From NCBI GenBank assembly GCA_965279065.1, contig OZ257134.1, positions 1,488,001-1,552,000 on the forward strand: a stretch of DNA of 64,000 nt, written 5' to 3'. The DNA is from JAKAXS01 sp965279065. GTDB lineage: Bacteria; Pseudomonadota; Alphaproteobacteria; Rhizobiales; Hyphomicrobiaceae. How positions within the stretch are numbered: the stretch's first letter is position 1; each line of letters starts with the position of its first letter. The notes under the pieces are model-generated. The model worked only from the letters and a program-made list of their open reading frames with translations. It made no database searches and had not been told where the DNA came from. Shown piece by piece: positions 19,637 through 37,991 of this stretch. Made by a program: the position numbers and the translations under genes.

Positions 19637-19847
19637 CGGGCGGCAATCGCTTAAGTCGAGCGAGACGAATGACGACGAATTCCGGTCCGAAAGGCCGGAG
19701 GCCGCTGAGGGATCCGATTGGCAGTACTGCCGTGAGGAAATCGAAGCAGCAAAGTGCGGGAGGGCGCTCCGAATGACCGGAATGCCCGCTGACCGCTAAC
19801 CCTGGGAGGACCATCCGGTTCCTTCCGTATGGAGTAGGGGACGCCAG
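19637..19847 (+). promoter_or_regulatory. Leader of rplKA
   Basis: 211 bp without a gene. It holds a CCGG..CCGG type hairpin around 19682-19698, a 12-bp palindrome GGCAGTACTGCC at 19720-19731 and a GGGGA ribosome-binding site. In other bacteria the L11-L1 operon leader carries the L1 feedback site; a matching fold is plausible here but was not demonstrated. Confidence 0.4.
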
Positions 19848-20276
19848 ATGGCGAAGAAGATAGACGGTTACATCAATCTGCAAGTGAACGCGGGGCAGGC
19901 CAATCCTTCGCCCCCGATCGGTCCTGCGCTGGGTCAGCGCGGCGTCAACATCATGGAATTCTGCAAGGCATTCAATGCCAAGACGAAGGACATGGAGCAG
20001 GGCACGCCGATCCCGGTGAAGATCACGGTCTTCTCGGATCGCTCCTTCACGTTCGAAATGCGCACGCCGCCGGCCTCGTTCTTCCTGAAGAAGGCCGCCA
20101 AGGTCGCGGGTGGCTCCAAGACGCCGGGCCGTGATGTCGCCGGTCAGGTGACGATGGATCAGGTGCGTGAGATCGCCAAAGTGAAGATGAAGGATCTCAA
20201 TACCGACAACTTGGATCAGGCTGCGCGTACGATCGCCGGCTCCGCCCGCTCGATGGGCATCACGGTGGTGGAGTAA
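19848..20276 (+). CDS. rplK: 50S ribosomal protein L11
   Basis: 142 residues, full length. The N-terminal PSPPIGPALGQRGVNIMEFC proline loop takes part in the GTPase-associated centre, and the C-terminal domain (from about 75) binds 23S rRNA (GRDVAGQVTMDQVREIAKVK). rplA starts six bases after the stop. Confidence 0.97.
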   Translation: MAKKIDGYINLQVNAGQANPSPPIGPALGQRGVNIMEFCKAFNAKTKDMEQGTPIPVKITVFSDRSFTFEMRTPPASFFLKKAAKVAGGSKTPGRDVAGQVTMDQVREIAKVKMKDLNTDNLDQAARTIAGSARSMGITVVE

Positions 20277-20282
20277 GCGACC

Positions 20283-21032
20283 ATGGCAAAAGCAAATATC
20301 TCAGCCGAGAAGATCAAGGCAACGCGCGAAGCCGGTGGCAAGCGTATGGCGGCCATCAGCGAAGGCCACGACCGCAACAAGGCATTCGCCGTTGACGAAG
20401 CCGTGAAGCTCGTCAAGTCGAAGGCGAAATCGAAGTTCGACGAGACGGTCGAGATCTCGATGAACCTCGGCGTCGATCCCAAGCACGCCGACCAGATGGT
20501 GCGCGGCGTGTGCAATCTGCCCAACGGCTCGGGCCGCACGGCGCGCGTGGCCGTGTTCGCGCGTGGCGCCAAGGCTGAAGAAGCCAAGGCCGCGGGTGCC
20601 GACGTCGTCGGTGCCGAGGACCTGGTCGAGATCGTGTCGAAGGGTCAGATCAATTTCGACCGCTGCATCGCCACGCCCGACATGATGGGCCTCGTCGGCC
20701 GCCTCGGTAAGGTGCTGGGCCCCCGCGGCCTGATGCCGAACCCGCGCGTCGGCACGGTGACGATGGATGTCGTCGGTGCCGTCAAGGGCGCCAAGGGCGG
20801 CTCCGTCGAATTCCGCGTCGAGAAGGCGGGCATCGTGCATGCCGGCGTCGGCAAGGCCTCGTTCACCGAGCAGGCCCTGGTCGAGAACATCAAGGCGTTT
20901 GTCGACGCGGTCGTGAAGGCTCGTCCGCAGGGCGCCAAGGGCACGTATCTGAAGAAGGTTTCGATCAGCTCGACCATGGGTCCGGGCTTCAAGGTCGAAA
21001 CCTCGACGGTTTCTTCGGGCCCGACGGCGTAA
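20283..21032 (+). CDS. rplA: 50S ribosomal protein L1
   Basis: 249 residues, about 15 more than E. coli, mostly at the N-terminus (KANISAEKIKATREAGGKR) and a Ser/Thr-rich end. LGKVLGPRGLMPNPRVGTVT is the L1 signature near 138-157. It builds the L1 stalk and in many bacteria represses its own operon. The GGAG overlapping the rplK stop serves as ribosome-binding site, so the pair is coupled. Confidence 0.97.
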   Translation: MAKANISAEKIKATREAGGKRMAAISEGHDRNKAFAVDEAVKLVKSKAKSKFDETVEISMNLGVDPKHADQMVRGVCNLPNGSGRTARVAVFARGAKAEEAKAAGADVVGAEDLVEIVSKGQINFDRCIATPDMMGLVGRLGKVLGPRGLMPNPRVGTVTMDVVGAVKGAKGGSVEFRVEKAGIVHAGVGKASFTEQALVENIKAFVDAVVKARPQGAKGTYLKKVSISSTMGPGFKVETSTVSSGPTA

Positions 21033-21413
21033 AGCCGGGTCCGATCACGAGCTTCCGGGCTTCTGTCGCAAGATGGAGGTCCGGGAAACCCCAGACGGGA
21101 CCGCGCAAGCGCGAACGTCTGGCCTGTCCGAGATTGCAGGTGGGGCGGCGAGATACCATATCTTGCCTCCGCTTAAGCCTCTCACGAGGGCCTACATGAG
21201 ACGGGAGACAACCCGGGCTTAGGCGCATTACGCGCAGATTTCCGGTTTGAACCTTCTGGGTCGGCACCGTGCCGCTGTCACCAGCGCGCGGTCAGGACAG
21301 GACTAGCGCCGCTCTTTTCGTGGTTCCCCGATTGGGGCAACTCCGGGTGAGCGGCAAGGTGCAACCCGCGGACGGCCAGATGATGGCAGTCCGTAGAATG
21401 AAGTGAGGCTTAA
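21033..21413 (+). promoter_or_regulatory. Long leader of rplJL (expected L10 autoregulatory region)
   Basis: 381 bp without a supported gene. A nested hairpin is formed by CCAGACG (21091-21097) and CGTCTGG (21116-21122), enclosing CGCG-CAAG-CGCG. Further paired GC-rich segments extend to the GTG start of rplJ. Position and size match the L10 leader known upstream of rplJL, where the L10-(L7/L12)4 complex represses translation. I infer that role; a covariance-model hit would be needed to settle it. It may also contain the rplJL-rpoBC promoter. Confidence 0.5.
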
Positions 21414-21923
21414 GTGGATAGAGCCGCGAAACGTGAGCTCGTGACATCGCTCCACGACGTGTTCAAGGACACGGGCGTGGTCGTCGTCGCCCACAACACC
21501 GGGTTGGTGGCCGCACAGTCAGCTGAATTGCGCAAGCGCGTCAAGGAAGCTGGCGGCAGTGTGAAGGTCGCCAAGAACAACCTGGTGAAGCTCGCGCTCA
21601 AGGATACCAAGGCTGAAGGCGTTACCAACCTTCTGAAAGGCCCGACCATTCTGGCCTATTCGAAGGATCCGATCGCCGCAGCCCGGGTCGCAGTCAAGTA
21701 CGCCAAGGAGAACGACAAGCTCGTCATCCTCGGCGGCGCGATGGGCGCCTCGATCCTCGACGCGAACGCCGTCAAGGCTCTCGCTGAGTTGCCTTCACTG
21801 GACGAACTGAGAGCCAAGCTCATCGGTCTCCTCAACGCGCCGGCGACCAAGATCGCCCGCACCGTTGGCGAGCCCGGCGCGAAGCTCGCCAGGGTCATTC
21901 AGGCCAAGGCATCGGCAGGCTGA
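21414..21923 (+). CDS. rplJ: 50S ribosomal protein L10
   Basis: 169 residues from GTG 21414 (M-D-R-A-A-K-R-E, the usual alphaproteobacterial start). The rRNA-binding N-terminal domain contains VKVAKNNLVKLALK. The C-terminal helix (about 135-165) anchors the L7/L12 dimers. It forms the base of the L12 stalk that recruits EF-Tu and EF-G. GTGAGG lies just before the start. Confidence 0.96.
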   Translation: MDRAAKRELVTSLHDVFKDTGVVVVAHNTGLVAAQSAELRKRVKEAGGSVKVAKNNLVKLALKDTKAEGVTNLLKGPTILAYSKDPIAAARVAVKYAKENDKLVILGGAMGASILDANAVKALAELPSLDELRAKLIGLLNAPATKIARTVGEPGAKLARVIQAKASAG

Positions 21924-22024
21924 CAGCAATCAAGGGCGGCATCTCGGACAGAGGTGCCACGAGACTAAGAAATCCGGCAGCTGAGGCTGTCTCATAACTG
22001 GTTCAAATCGAAGGAAACTCAATC

Positions 22025-22396
22025 ATGACCGATCTCACCAAGATCGTTGACGATCTCTCCAAGCTGACCGTTCTGGAAGCCGCTGAGCTTGCAAAGCTGC
22101 TCGAAGAGAAGTGGGGCGTTTCGGCTGCGGCTGCTGTTGCCGTCGCTGGCCCCGCCGGCCCGGCTGCTCCCGCTGCTGAAGAGCAGACAGAGTTCACCGT
22201 CATCCTGAAGGCAGGCGGCGACAAGAAGATCAACGTCATCAAGGAAGTCCGCGCCATCACGGGCCTGGGTCTCAAGGAAGCCAAGGACCTCGTCGAGGCC
22301 GGCGGCAAGACCGTGAAGGAAGGCGTCTCGAAGGACGAGGCTGCCAAGCTGAAGAAGCAGCTCGAAGACCAGGGCGCGGTCGTCGAAGTGAAGTAA
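22025..22396 (+). CDS. rplL: 50S ribosomal protein L7/L12
   Basis: 123 residues. The N-terminal dimerisation region (LTVLEAAELAKLLEEKWGVS) is followed by an Ala/Pro-rich hinge (about 37-55) and the conserved C-terminal factor-binding domain (GLGLKEAKDLVEAGGKTVKEG). It recruits and stimulates EF-Tu, EF-G and IF2. AAGGAA precedes the ATG by eight bases. An 11-bp hairpin lies just after the stop. Confidence 0.97.
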   Translation: MTDLTKIVDDLSKLTVLEAAELAKLLEEKWGVSAAAAVAVAGPAGPAAPAAEEQTEFTVILKAGGDKKINVIKEVRAITGLGLKEAKDLVEAGGKTVKEGVSKDEAAKLKKQLEDQGAVVEVK

Positions 22397-22404
22397 TCGG
22401 TTTC

Positions 22405-22430
22405 GGCGCCGGCCATTTGTGGCCGGCGCC
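22405..22430 (+). promoter_or_regulatory. Strong hairpin between rplL and rpoB
   Basis: A perfect 11-bp stem (GGCGCCGGCCA at 22405-22415, TGGCCGGCGCC at 22420-22430) with a TTTG loop, eight bases after the rplL stop and with no U-tract. In E. coli this junction carries an attenuator and an RNase III site that lower rpoBC relative to rplJL. An equivalent role here is inferred. The rest of the 277-bp gap shows no gene. Confidence 0.6.
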
Positions 22431-22673
22431 GGCCTCCAACGGTTCTCCGGAGGGTCTTGCGTCGGCGAAATGCCGGCAAAAAGACCTTCCGGCGAGCCGT
22501 TTCAAGGCACGAAGGCCCGATCAAGGGCTCACGGCACGAGACGCCCTCACGGGCGAATGCACGAGCGACGCCCGAACAACGGGCGGCAAGAATTCGGAGG
22601 CGGGGAATGGCGGCCCTGCCCATCGACGTAGCAAGCGGGCCCGTCACCCCGCTGACAGAATGAAGGAGCGGAC

Positions 22674-26834
<4,161 letters not shown>

Positions 26835-26959
26835 ACGCATCGACATCGGAGACGGGGCGGTTGCCGCCTCGTCTCATCTGCTTCCCCAGGGAAGCGCGAG
26901 ACACCAAAGATTTCCTTGGATCGAGGTCCCTTCCTCAGGTCCGCACTGGAGAGAGCCGA

Positions 26960-31174
<4,215 letters not shown>

Positions 31175-31234
31175 CGGTTGCCGCCGAGGTTAAGCGCACC
31201 TAAAGCGCGCTTTTCCAAGGCTTCCTGCACATGG

Positions 31235-31263
31235 AAGGGCCGGACCGTCAGGTTCGGCCCTTT
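31235..31263 (+). terminator. Terminator after rpoC
   Basis: A 12-bp stem with one G-U pair (AAGGGCCGGACC, loop GTCA, GGTTCGGCCCTT) ending in a short T run, about 60 bp after rpoC. It separates the rpoBC unit from the rpsL promoter. Confidence 0.72.
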
Positions 31264-31309
31264 CGCGTTGCGACTGCGAAAAAAAACGCAATCGCGCAGG
31301 TGACAGGTG

Positions 31310-31338
31310 TTGACCCGATTGGCGGTGAGCTATATAGC
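31310..31338 (+). promoter_or_regulatory. Promoter of the rpsL-rpsG-fusA-tuf operon
   Basis: TTGACC (31310-31315), 17-bp spacer, TATAGC (31333-31338), within an AT-rich TATATA stretch. It is the best sigma-70-type promoter in the window and lies just after the rpoC terminator. The leader to rpsL is about 215 nt and contains no supported gene; it is GC-rich and may fold. Confidence 0.7.
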
Positions 31339-31561
31339 TGCGCCCACTCTCACGGTAGGTGGTAGGCCACTTCTGGTGCTTCGGCGCCCCAGCCTAAACG
31401 CTGCCGTCCAAAAGCAGAGGACATATTCGGGGCCACGATCGTCGGGACCGCAAGGTTCGGGTGATCCTCTGGTTTTTTCGTGCCAGGCCGCGCTCACGCG
31501 CAGCTCGGCAGGTTTTGTTTGGCGCATGCGCACGCATGGCTAGCTGGAATGGACGAGGCGA

Positions 31562-31933
31562 ATGCCGACGATACAACAGCTGATCCGGAAACCCCGGACC
31601 CAGAAAGTCTACCGCGAGAAGTCTCGCCACATGGATGCATGCCCGCAGAAGCGCGGCGTATGTACCCGCGTTTACACCACGACGCCGAAGAAGCCGAACT
31701 CGGCGCTTCGTAAGGTCGCCAAGATCCGGCTGACCAACCAGCTGGAAGTCATCGGCTACATCCCGGGCGAAGGTCATAACCTTCAGGAGCACTCAGTCGT
31801 GCTGATCCGCGGCGGCCGCGTGAAGGACCTTCCCGGCGTCCGTTACCACATCATCCGCGGCGTGCTCGACACGCAGGGCGTCGCCAACCGTAAGCAGCGC
31901 CGTTCGAAGTACGGTGCGAAACGTCCGAAGTAA
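31562..31933 (+). CDS. rpsL: 30S ribosomal protein S12
   Basis: 123 residues. The decoding-centre loop TTTPKKPNSALRK (K43) and GGRVKDLPG (K88 region) are wild type for streptomycin. The N-terminal part (KVYREKSRHMDACPQ) and LTNQLEV, where LTNGFEV is common, differ from many proteobacterial S12 proteins. It is first in the str operon and contributes to decoding accuracy. Confidence 0.97.
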   Translation: MPTIQQLIRKPRTQKVYREKSRHMDACPQKRGVCTRVYTTTPKKPNSALRKVAKIRLTNQLEVIGYIPGEGHNLQEHSVVLIRGGRVKDLPGVRYHIIRGVLDTQGVANRKQRRSKYGAKRPK

Positions 31934-31939
31934 TCGTAG

Positions 31940-31957
31940 GCCCCGCTTAGGCGGGGC
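31940..31957 (+). promoter_or_regulatory. Hairpin between rpsL and rpsG
   Basis: GCCCCGC-TTAG-GCGGGGC, a 7-bp stem six bases after the rpsL stop. In E. coli the rpsL-rpsG gap is the S7 translational feedback site. The same role is possible here but unproven. Confidence 0.4.
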
Positions 31958-32020
31958 GATGGGGCTGGGTGACCGGCCCTTTGTCGTTTGAATTGATGGA
32001 AGAAGCGAAGGGCCGAACGC

Positions 32021-32491
32021 ATGTCCCGCCGTCACAGTGCTGAAAAGCGCGAAGTCAATCCGGATCCGAAGTTCTCGGACCTCGTTCTCACGAAGTTCAT
32101 GAACGCCGTGATGAAGGAAGGCAAGAAGTCGGTCGCAGAGCGCATCGTCTATGGCGCCCTGGAGCGCATGGAAGCCAAGCAGAAGTCCGACCCGGTGCAG
32201 ATGTTCCATTCCGCGCTCGAGAACGTAATGCCGACCGTCGAGGTTCGCTCGCGTCGTGTCGGCGGTGCCACCTACCAGGTTCCGGTCGAAGTCCGCACTG
32301 AGCGCCGCCAGGCTCTCGCCATTCGCTGGATCATCACTGCCGCGCGTGCCCGCAACGAGAATACGATGGTTGACCGTCTTTCGGCCGAACTGATCGACGC
32401 TGCCAACAACCGCGGTACCGCCGTGAAGAAGCGCGAAGACACCCACAAGATGGCCGATGCAAACCGCGCCTTCTCGCACTACCGCTGGTAA
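32021..32491 (+). CDS. rpsG: 30S ribosomal protein S7
   Basis: 156 residues, full length. The N-terminal MSRRHSAEKREVNPDPKF and GGATYQVPVEVRTERRQALA (about 84-103) are family signatures. S7 nucleates assembly of the 30S head and touches E-site tRNA. fusA begins 21 bp downstream. Confidence 0.97.
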   Translation: MSRRHSAEKREVNPDPKFSDLVLTKFMNAVMKEGKKSVAERIVYGALERMEAKQKSDPVQMFHSALENVMPTVEVRSRRVGGATYQVPVEVRTERRQALAIRWIITAARARNENTMVDRLSAELIDAANNRGTAVKKREDTHKMADANRAFSHYRW

Positions 32492-32512
32492 AGAGATCGA
32501 GAGCAGAACAAA

Positions 32513-34606
<2,094 letters not shown>

Positions 34607-34696
34607 GCTTGAGACTTGAGCTTGGACAGAGACACCGGCGCTTCTCGTGTGAGAATGGGGCCGGGAATGATTACGAGAGACTGAAGGAGAGCCGAG

Positions 34697-35905
34697 ATGG
34701 CCAAGGCGAAATTTGAGCGGAACAAGCCGCACTGCAACGTCGGCACGATTGGTCACGTTGACCACGGCAAGACGACGTTGACGGCTGCGCTGACGAAGGT
34801 TTCGGCCGACAAGGGCTGGACGCAGACGGCGATTGCGTATGACGAAGTCGCCAAGGCCTCCGAGAGCCAGGGCCGCCGCGACCCGACGAAGATTTTGACG
34901 ATCGCGACGAGCCACGTCGAGTATGCGACGGCGAACCGTCACTATGCCCACGTCGACTGCCCGGGCCACGCCGACTACGTGAAGAACATGATCACCGGTG
35001 CCGCCCAGATGGACGGCGCCATCCTGGTGGTGTCCGCGGTCGACGGCCCGATGCCGCAGACGCGCGAGCACATCCTTCTGGCCCGCCAGGTCGGCGTGCC
35101 GCAGATCGTGGTGTTCCTGAACAAGTGCGACGTGGTCGACGACGCCGAGCTTCTCGATCTGGTCGAGATGGAAGTGCGCGATCTTCTGTCGAAGTACAAC
35201 TTCCCCGGCGACGACACGCCGATCATCCGTGGTGCTGCGATCAAGGCATTGAACGGCGAGAAGGGCCCGCTGGCCGACGAAGCTATCGTCAAGCTGTATG
35301 ACGCTCTGGATACGTTCATCCCGCTTCCGGATCGTCCGAAGGATCAGCCGTTCCTGATGCCGATCGAAGACGTGTTCTCGATCTCGGGCCGCGGCACGGT
35401 GGTTACGGGCCGCATCGAGCGCGGCGTCATCAAGGTCGGCGAGGAAGTCGAGATCGTCGGCCTGCGCGACACGCAGAAGTCGGTGGTGACGGGCGTCGAG
35501 ATGTTCCGCAAGCTCTTGGACTCCGGCGAGGCTGGCGACAACGTCGGCTGCCTGTTGCGCGGCATCGACAAGGAAAAGGTCGAGCGTGGTCAGGTCCTGG
35601 CCAAGCCCGGCTCGGTGAAGCCGCACAAGAAGTTCAAGGCCGAAGCCTACATCCTGACCAAGGATGAGGGCGGCCGTCACACGCCGTTCTTTACCAACTA
35701 CCGTCCGCAGTTCTACTTCCGCACGACGGACGTCACGGGTGTCGTGACGCTTCCCGAGGGCACGGAAATGGTGATGCCGGGCGACAACATCGCGGTTGAC
35801 GTCGAGCTCGTCTCGCCGATCGCGATGGAAGAGAAGGTCCGCTTTGCCATCCGCGAAGGCGGCCGCACCGTCGGCGCCGGCGTCGTCACCAAGATCGTTG
35901 AATAA
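34697..35905 (+). CDS. tuf: Elongation factor Tu, copy 2, with atypical switch I
   Basis: The second tuf gene, in the usual str-operon place after fusA. Its 402-residue product is identical to that of the gene at 16917, and the DNA matches over the whole coding region at an offset of 17,780 bp. Identity stops abruptly: upstream only GAG-ATG is shared, and the stop is TAA here against TAG in copy 1. It therefore carries the same replaced effector loop (K65-I66-L67-T68-I69 for R-G-I-T-I). Its ribosome-binding site is AAGGAG. No canonical tuf is present in the window, so this form may serve all translation unless another lies elsewhere. Confidence 0.95.
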   Translation: MAKAKFERNKPHCNVGTIGHVDHGKTTLTAALTKVSADKGWTQTAIAYDEVAKASESQGRRDPTKILTIATSHVEYATANRHYAHVDCPGHADYVKNMITGAAQMDGAILVVSAVDGPMPQTREHILLARQVGVPQIVVFLNKCDVVDDAELLDLVEMEVRDLLSKYNFPGDDTPIIRGAAIKALNGEKGPLADEAIVKLYDALDTFIPLPDRPKDQPFLMPIEDVFSISGRGTVVTGRIERGVIKVGEEVEIVGLRDTQKSVVTGVEMFRKLLDSGEAGDNVGCLLRGIDKEKVERGQVLAKPGSVKPHKKFKAEAYILTKDEGGRHTPFFTNYRPQFYFRTTDVTGVVTLPEGTEMVMPGDNIAVDVELVSPIAMEEKVRFAIREGGRTVGAGVVTKIVE

Positions 35906-35908
35906 GAG

Positions 35909-35950
35909 GGTTGGTCAGGACGCTCGCTCAGGTGGGCGTCCTAACCTTTT
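35909..35950 (+). terminator. Terminator-like stem before rpsJ
   Basis: AGGACGC (35917-35923) pairs with GCGTCCT (35936-35942), extended by GGTT (35909-35912) with AACC (35943-35946) around a 4-nt bulge, then TTTT. It lies between the tuf2 stop and rpsJ, whose ATG is 15 bases on. It could end the str transcript or act as an attenuator for the S10 cluster. Confidence 0.55.
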
Positions 35951-35965
35951 GTGGGTCTGAGGAAC

Positions 35966-36274
35966 ATGAACGGCCAGAACATTCGCATCCGATTGAAAGC
36001 GTTCGACCATCGCGTGCTCGATGCGTCGACGCGGGAGATCGTGAACACGGCGAAGCGTACGGGCGCTGAGGTACGCGGGCCCATCCCGTTGCCGACGCGC
36101 ATCGAGCGCTTCACGGTCAACAGGTCGCCTCACGTCGACAAGAAGAGCCGCGAGCAATTCGAAATGCGCACGCACAAGCGGCTCCTCGACATCGTCGATC
36201 CGACGCCGCAGACGGTGGACGCGCTGATGAAGCTCGACCTGGCTGCCGGTGTCGACGTGGAAATTAAGCTCTAA
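35966..36274 (+). CDS. rpsJ: 30S ribosomal protein S10
   Basis: 102 residues from ATG 35966 (MNGQNIRIRLKAFDH), with GAGG seven bases before. VRGPIPLPTRIERFTVNRSP is the S10 signature loop. S10 is also NusE, a partner of NusG and NusB in antitermination. First gene of the S10 cluster; only 60 bp separate it from tuf2, so its promoter must lie upstream or overlap the stem described there. Confidence 0.97.
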   Translation: MNGQNIRIRLKAFDHRVLDASTREIVNTAKRTGAEVRGPIPLPTRIERFTVNRSPHVDKKSREQFEMRTHKRLLDIVDPTPQTVDALMKLDLAAGVDVEIKL

Positions 36275-36337
36275 CGGAATTGGATCCTCCGCTCGGGGTT
36301 TCCCGGCGCGATCCTGAATAGAAGGGAAGGAATGCTG

Positions 36338-37033
36338 ATGCGTTCCGGAGTGATTGCACAGAAGGTCGGCATGACACGCATCTTCACCGATGCGGGCGAG
36401 CATGTCCCCGTCACTGTCCTGAAGCTGGAAAAGCTCCAGGTGGTGTCGCACCGTACGGCTGAAAAGAACGGCTACACCGCGCTCCAGCTCGGTGTCGGCA
36501 CGCGCAAGCCCTCGCGCCTGACCAAATCAGAGCGTCAGAACTTTGCCGTGGCCAACGTCGAGCCGAAGCGCAAGCTTCAGGAATTCCGCGTCAGCCCCGA
36601 GAACCTGATCGACGTCGGATCGGAGATCACGGCCGAGCACTTCGTGCCGGGCCAGTTCGTCGATGTTACCGGCACCTCGCAGGGCAAGGGCTTCCAGGGC
36701 GCCATGAAGCGCTGGAACTTCGGCGGCCTGCGCGCCACGCACGGCGTGTCGGTCAGCCACCGTAGCCACGGTTCGACCGGCCAGCGCCAGGATCCGGGCA
36801 AGGTGTTCAAAGGCAAGAAGATGGCCGGCCACATGGGTGATGATCGCATCACCACCCAGAACCTGGTCGTCGTGAAGACGGACGCCGATCGCGGTCTCCT
36901 GATGATCCGCGGCGCCGTGCCCGGCTCGAAGGGCGGCTGGGTGATCGTGCGCGATGCGGTCAAGAAGGCCGCGCACAAGGATGCGCCCAAGCCCGGCGCC
37001 GTGCGCGCAGCCGAGAAGAAGGAAACAGCGTGA
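36338..37033 (+). CDS. rplC: 50S ribosomal protein L3
   Basis: 231 residues from the second of two nearby ATGs: MRSGVIAQKVGMTR is the class-standard start and GGAAGG lies seven bases before it. FVDVTGTSQGKGFQGAMKRW is the L3 signature near 105-125. The Lys/Ala-rich tail (about 205-231) is longer than in E. coli. The TGA overlaps the rplD start. Confidence 0.96.
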   Translation: MRSGVIAQKVGMTRIFTDAGEHVPVTVLKLEKLQVVSHRTAEKNGYTALQLGVGTRKPSRLTKSERQNFAVANVEPKRKLQEFRVSPENLIDVGSEITAEHFVPGQFVDVTGTSQGKGFQGAMKRWNFGGLRATHGVSVSHRSHGSTGQRQDPGKVFKGKKMAGHMGDDRITTQNLVVVKTDADRGLLMIRGAVPGSKGGWVIVRDAVKKAAHKDAPKPGAVRAAEKKETA

Positions 37034-37689
37034 TGAAACTCGACATCACCACGCTTGAGGCCAAAACGGCCGGTCAAGTTGAGCTCGCGGATGCAATCTT
37101 CGGGCTGGAGCCGCGTCAGGATCTGCTGCAGCGCATGGTTCGCTACCAGCTCCTGAAGCGCATGGCCGGCACCCATCACGCCCAGGACCGTTCCGAAGTG
37201 ACGGTCACGGGCAAGAAGGTCTACAAGCAGAAGGGCACCGGCGGCGCACGTCATGGCGACAAGTCGGTTCCGCAGTGGCGCGGCGGCGGCAAGGCATTCG
37301 GCCCCAAGCCGCGCAGCCACGCCGTCGATATGCCCAAGAAGGTCCGCGCGCTGGCTCTGCGTCACGCCCTGTCGGCCAAGGCCAAGGCCGGCGAGATCGT
37401 CGTCCTCGACAAGGCTGGCGGCGACGGCAAGACGAAGTCGCTGCTGCAGAACTTCGCCAAGCTTGAACTCAACAACGCGCTGATCATCGACGGCGCCGAG
37501 TTGGAAGTGAACTTCGTGCGTGCGGCGCGCAATATCCCGAACATCGACGTGCTGCCGGTTCAGGGCATCAACGTTTATGACATCCTGCGCCGCCGCAAGC
37601 TGGTGTTGACCAAGGCCGCCCTCGACGCGCTCGGCGAGCGTTTCAAGGACGCCAAGGTTCCTGAATCCAAGGAAGGAGCCCGGTCGTGA
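37033..37689 (+). CDS. rplD: 50S ribosomal protein L4
   Basis: 218 residues from ATG 37033, overlapping the rplC stop by one base (TGATG). The exit-tunnel loop includes KVYKQKGTGGARHGDKSVPQ (about 58-77). In E. coli L4 represses its own S10 operon at transcription and translation; no such leader is evident here. TGA overlaps the rplW GTG. Confidence 0.96.
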   Translation: MKLDITTLEAKTAGQVELADAIFGLEPRQDLLQRMVRYQLLKRMAGTHHAQDRSEVTVTGKKVYKQKGTGGARHGDKSVPQWRGGGKAFGPKPRSHAVDMPKKVRALALRHALSAKAKAGEIVVLDKAGGDGKTKSLLQNFAKLELNNALIIDGAELEVNFVRAARNIPNIDVLPVQGINVYDILRRRKLVLTKAALDALGERFKDAKVPESKEGARS

Positions 37690-37976
37690 AGCTCAGCGCA
37701 TACGACGTGATCCTGTCGCCGGTCATCACCGAGAAGGCGACGCTGATCTCGGAAGCAAACCAGGTCGTCTTCAAGGTTGCCCCCAAGGCATCCAAGAAGG
37801 ACATCAAGTCGGCGGTCGAAGGCCTGTTCAAAGTCAAGGTCAAGGCCGTCAACACCATCGTCCGCAAGGGCAAAGTGAAGACGTTCAAGGGGCAGCGCGC
37901 CCGGCTCAGCGATGTCAAGAAAGCCATCGTTACGCTGGAAGCGGGTCACTCCATCGACGTCACGACGGGCCTTTGA
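37686..37976 (+). CDS. rplW: 50S ribosomal protein L23
   Basis: 96 residues from GTG 37686 (GTGA overlap with rplD), with GGAAGGAG upstream. VILSPVITEKAT at 9-20 and FKVAPKASKKDIKSAVE are typical. It lies at the tunnel exit and docks trigger factor and SRP. Confidence 0.95.
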   Translation: MKLSAYDVILSPVITEKATLISEANQVVFKVAPKASKKDIKSAVEGLFKVKVKAVNTIVRKGKVKTFKGQRARLSDVKKAIVTLEAGHSIDVTTGL

Positions 37977-37991
37977 GAGGGGCACGCATAA

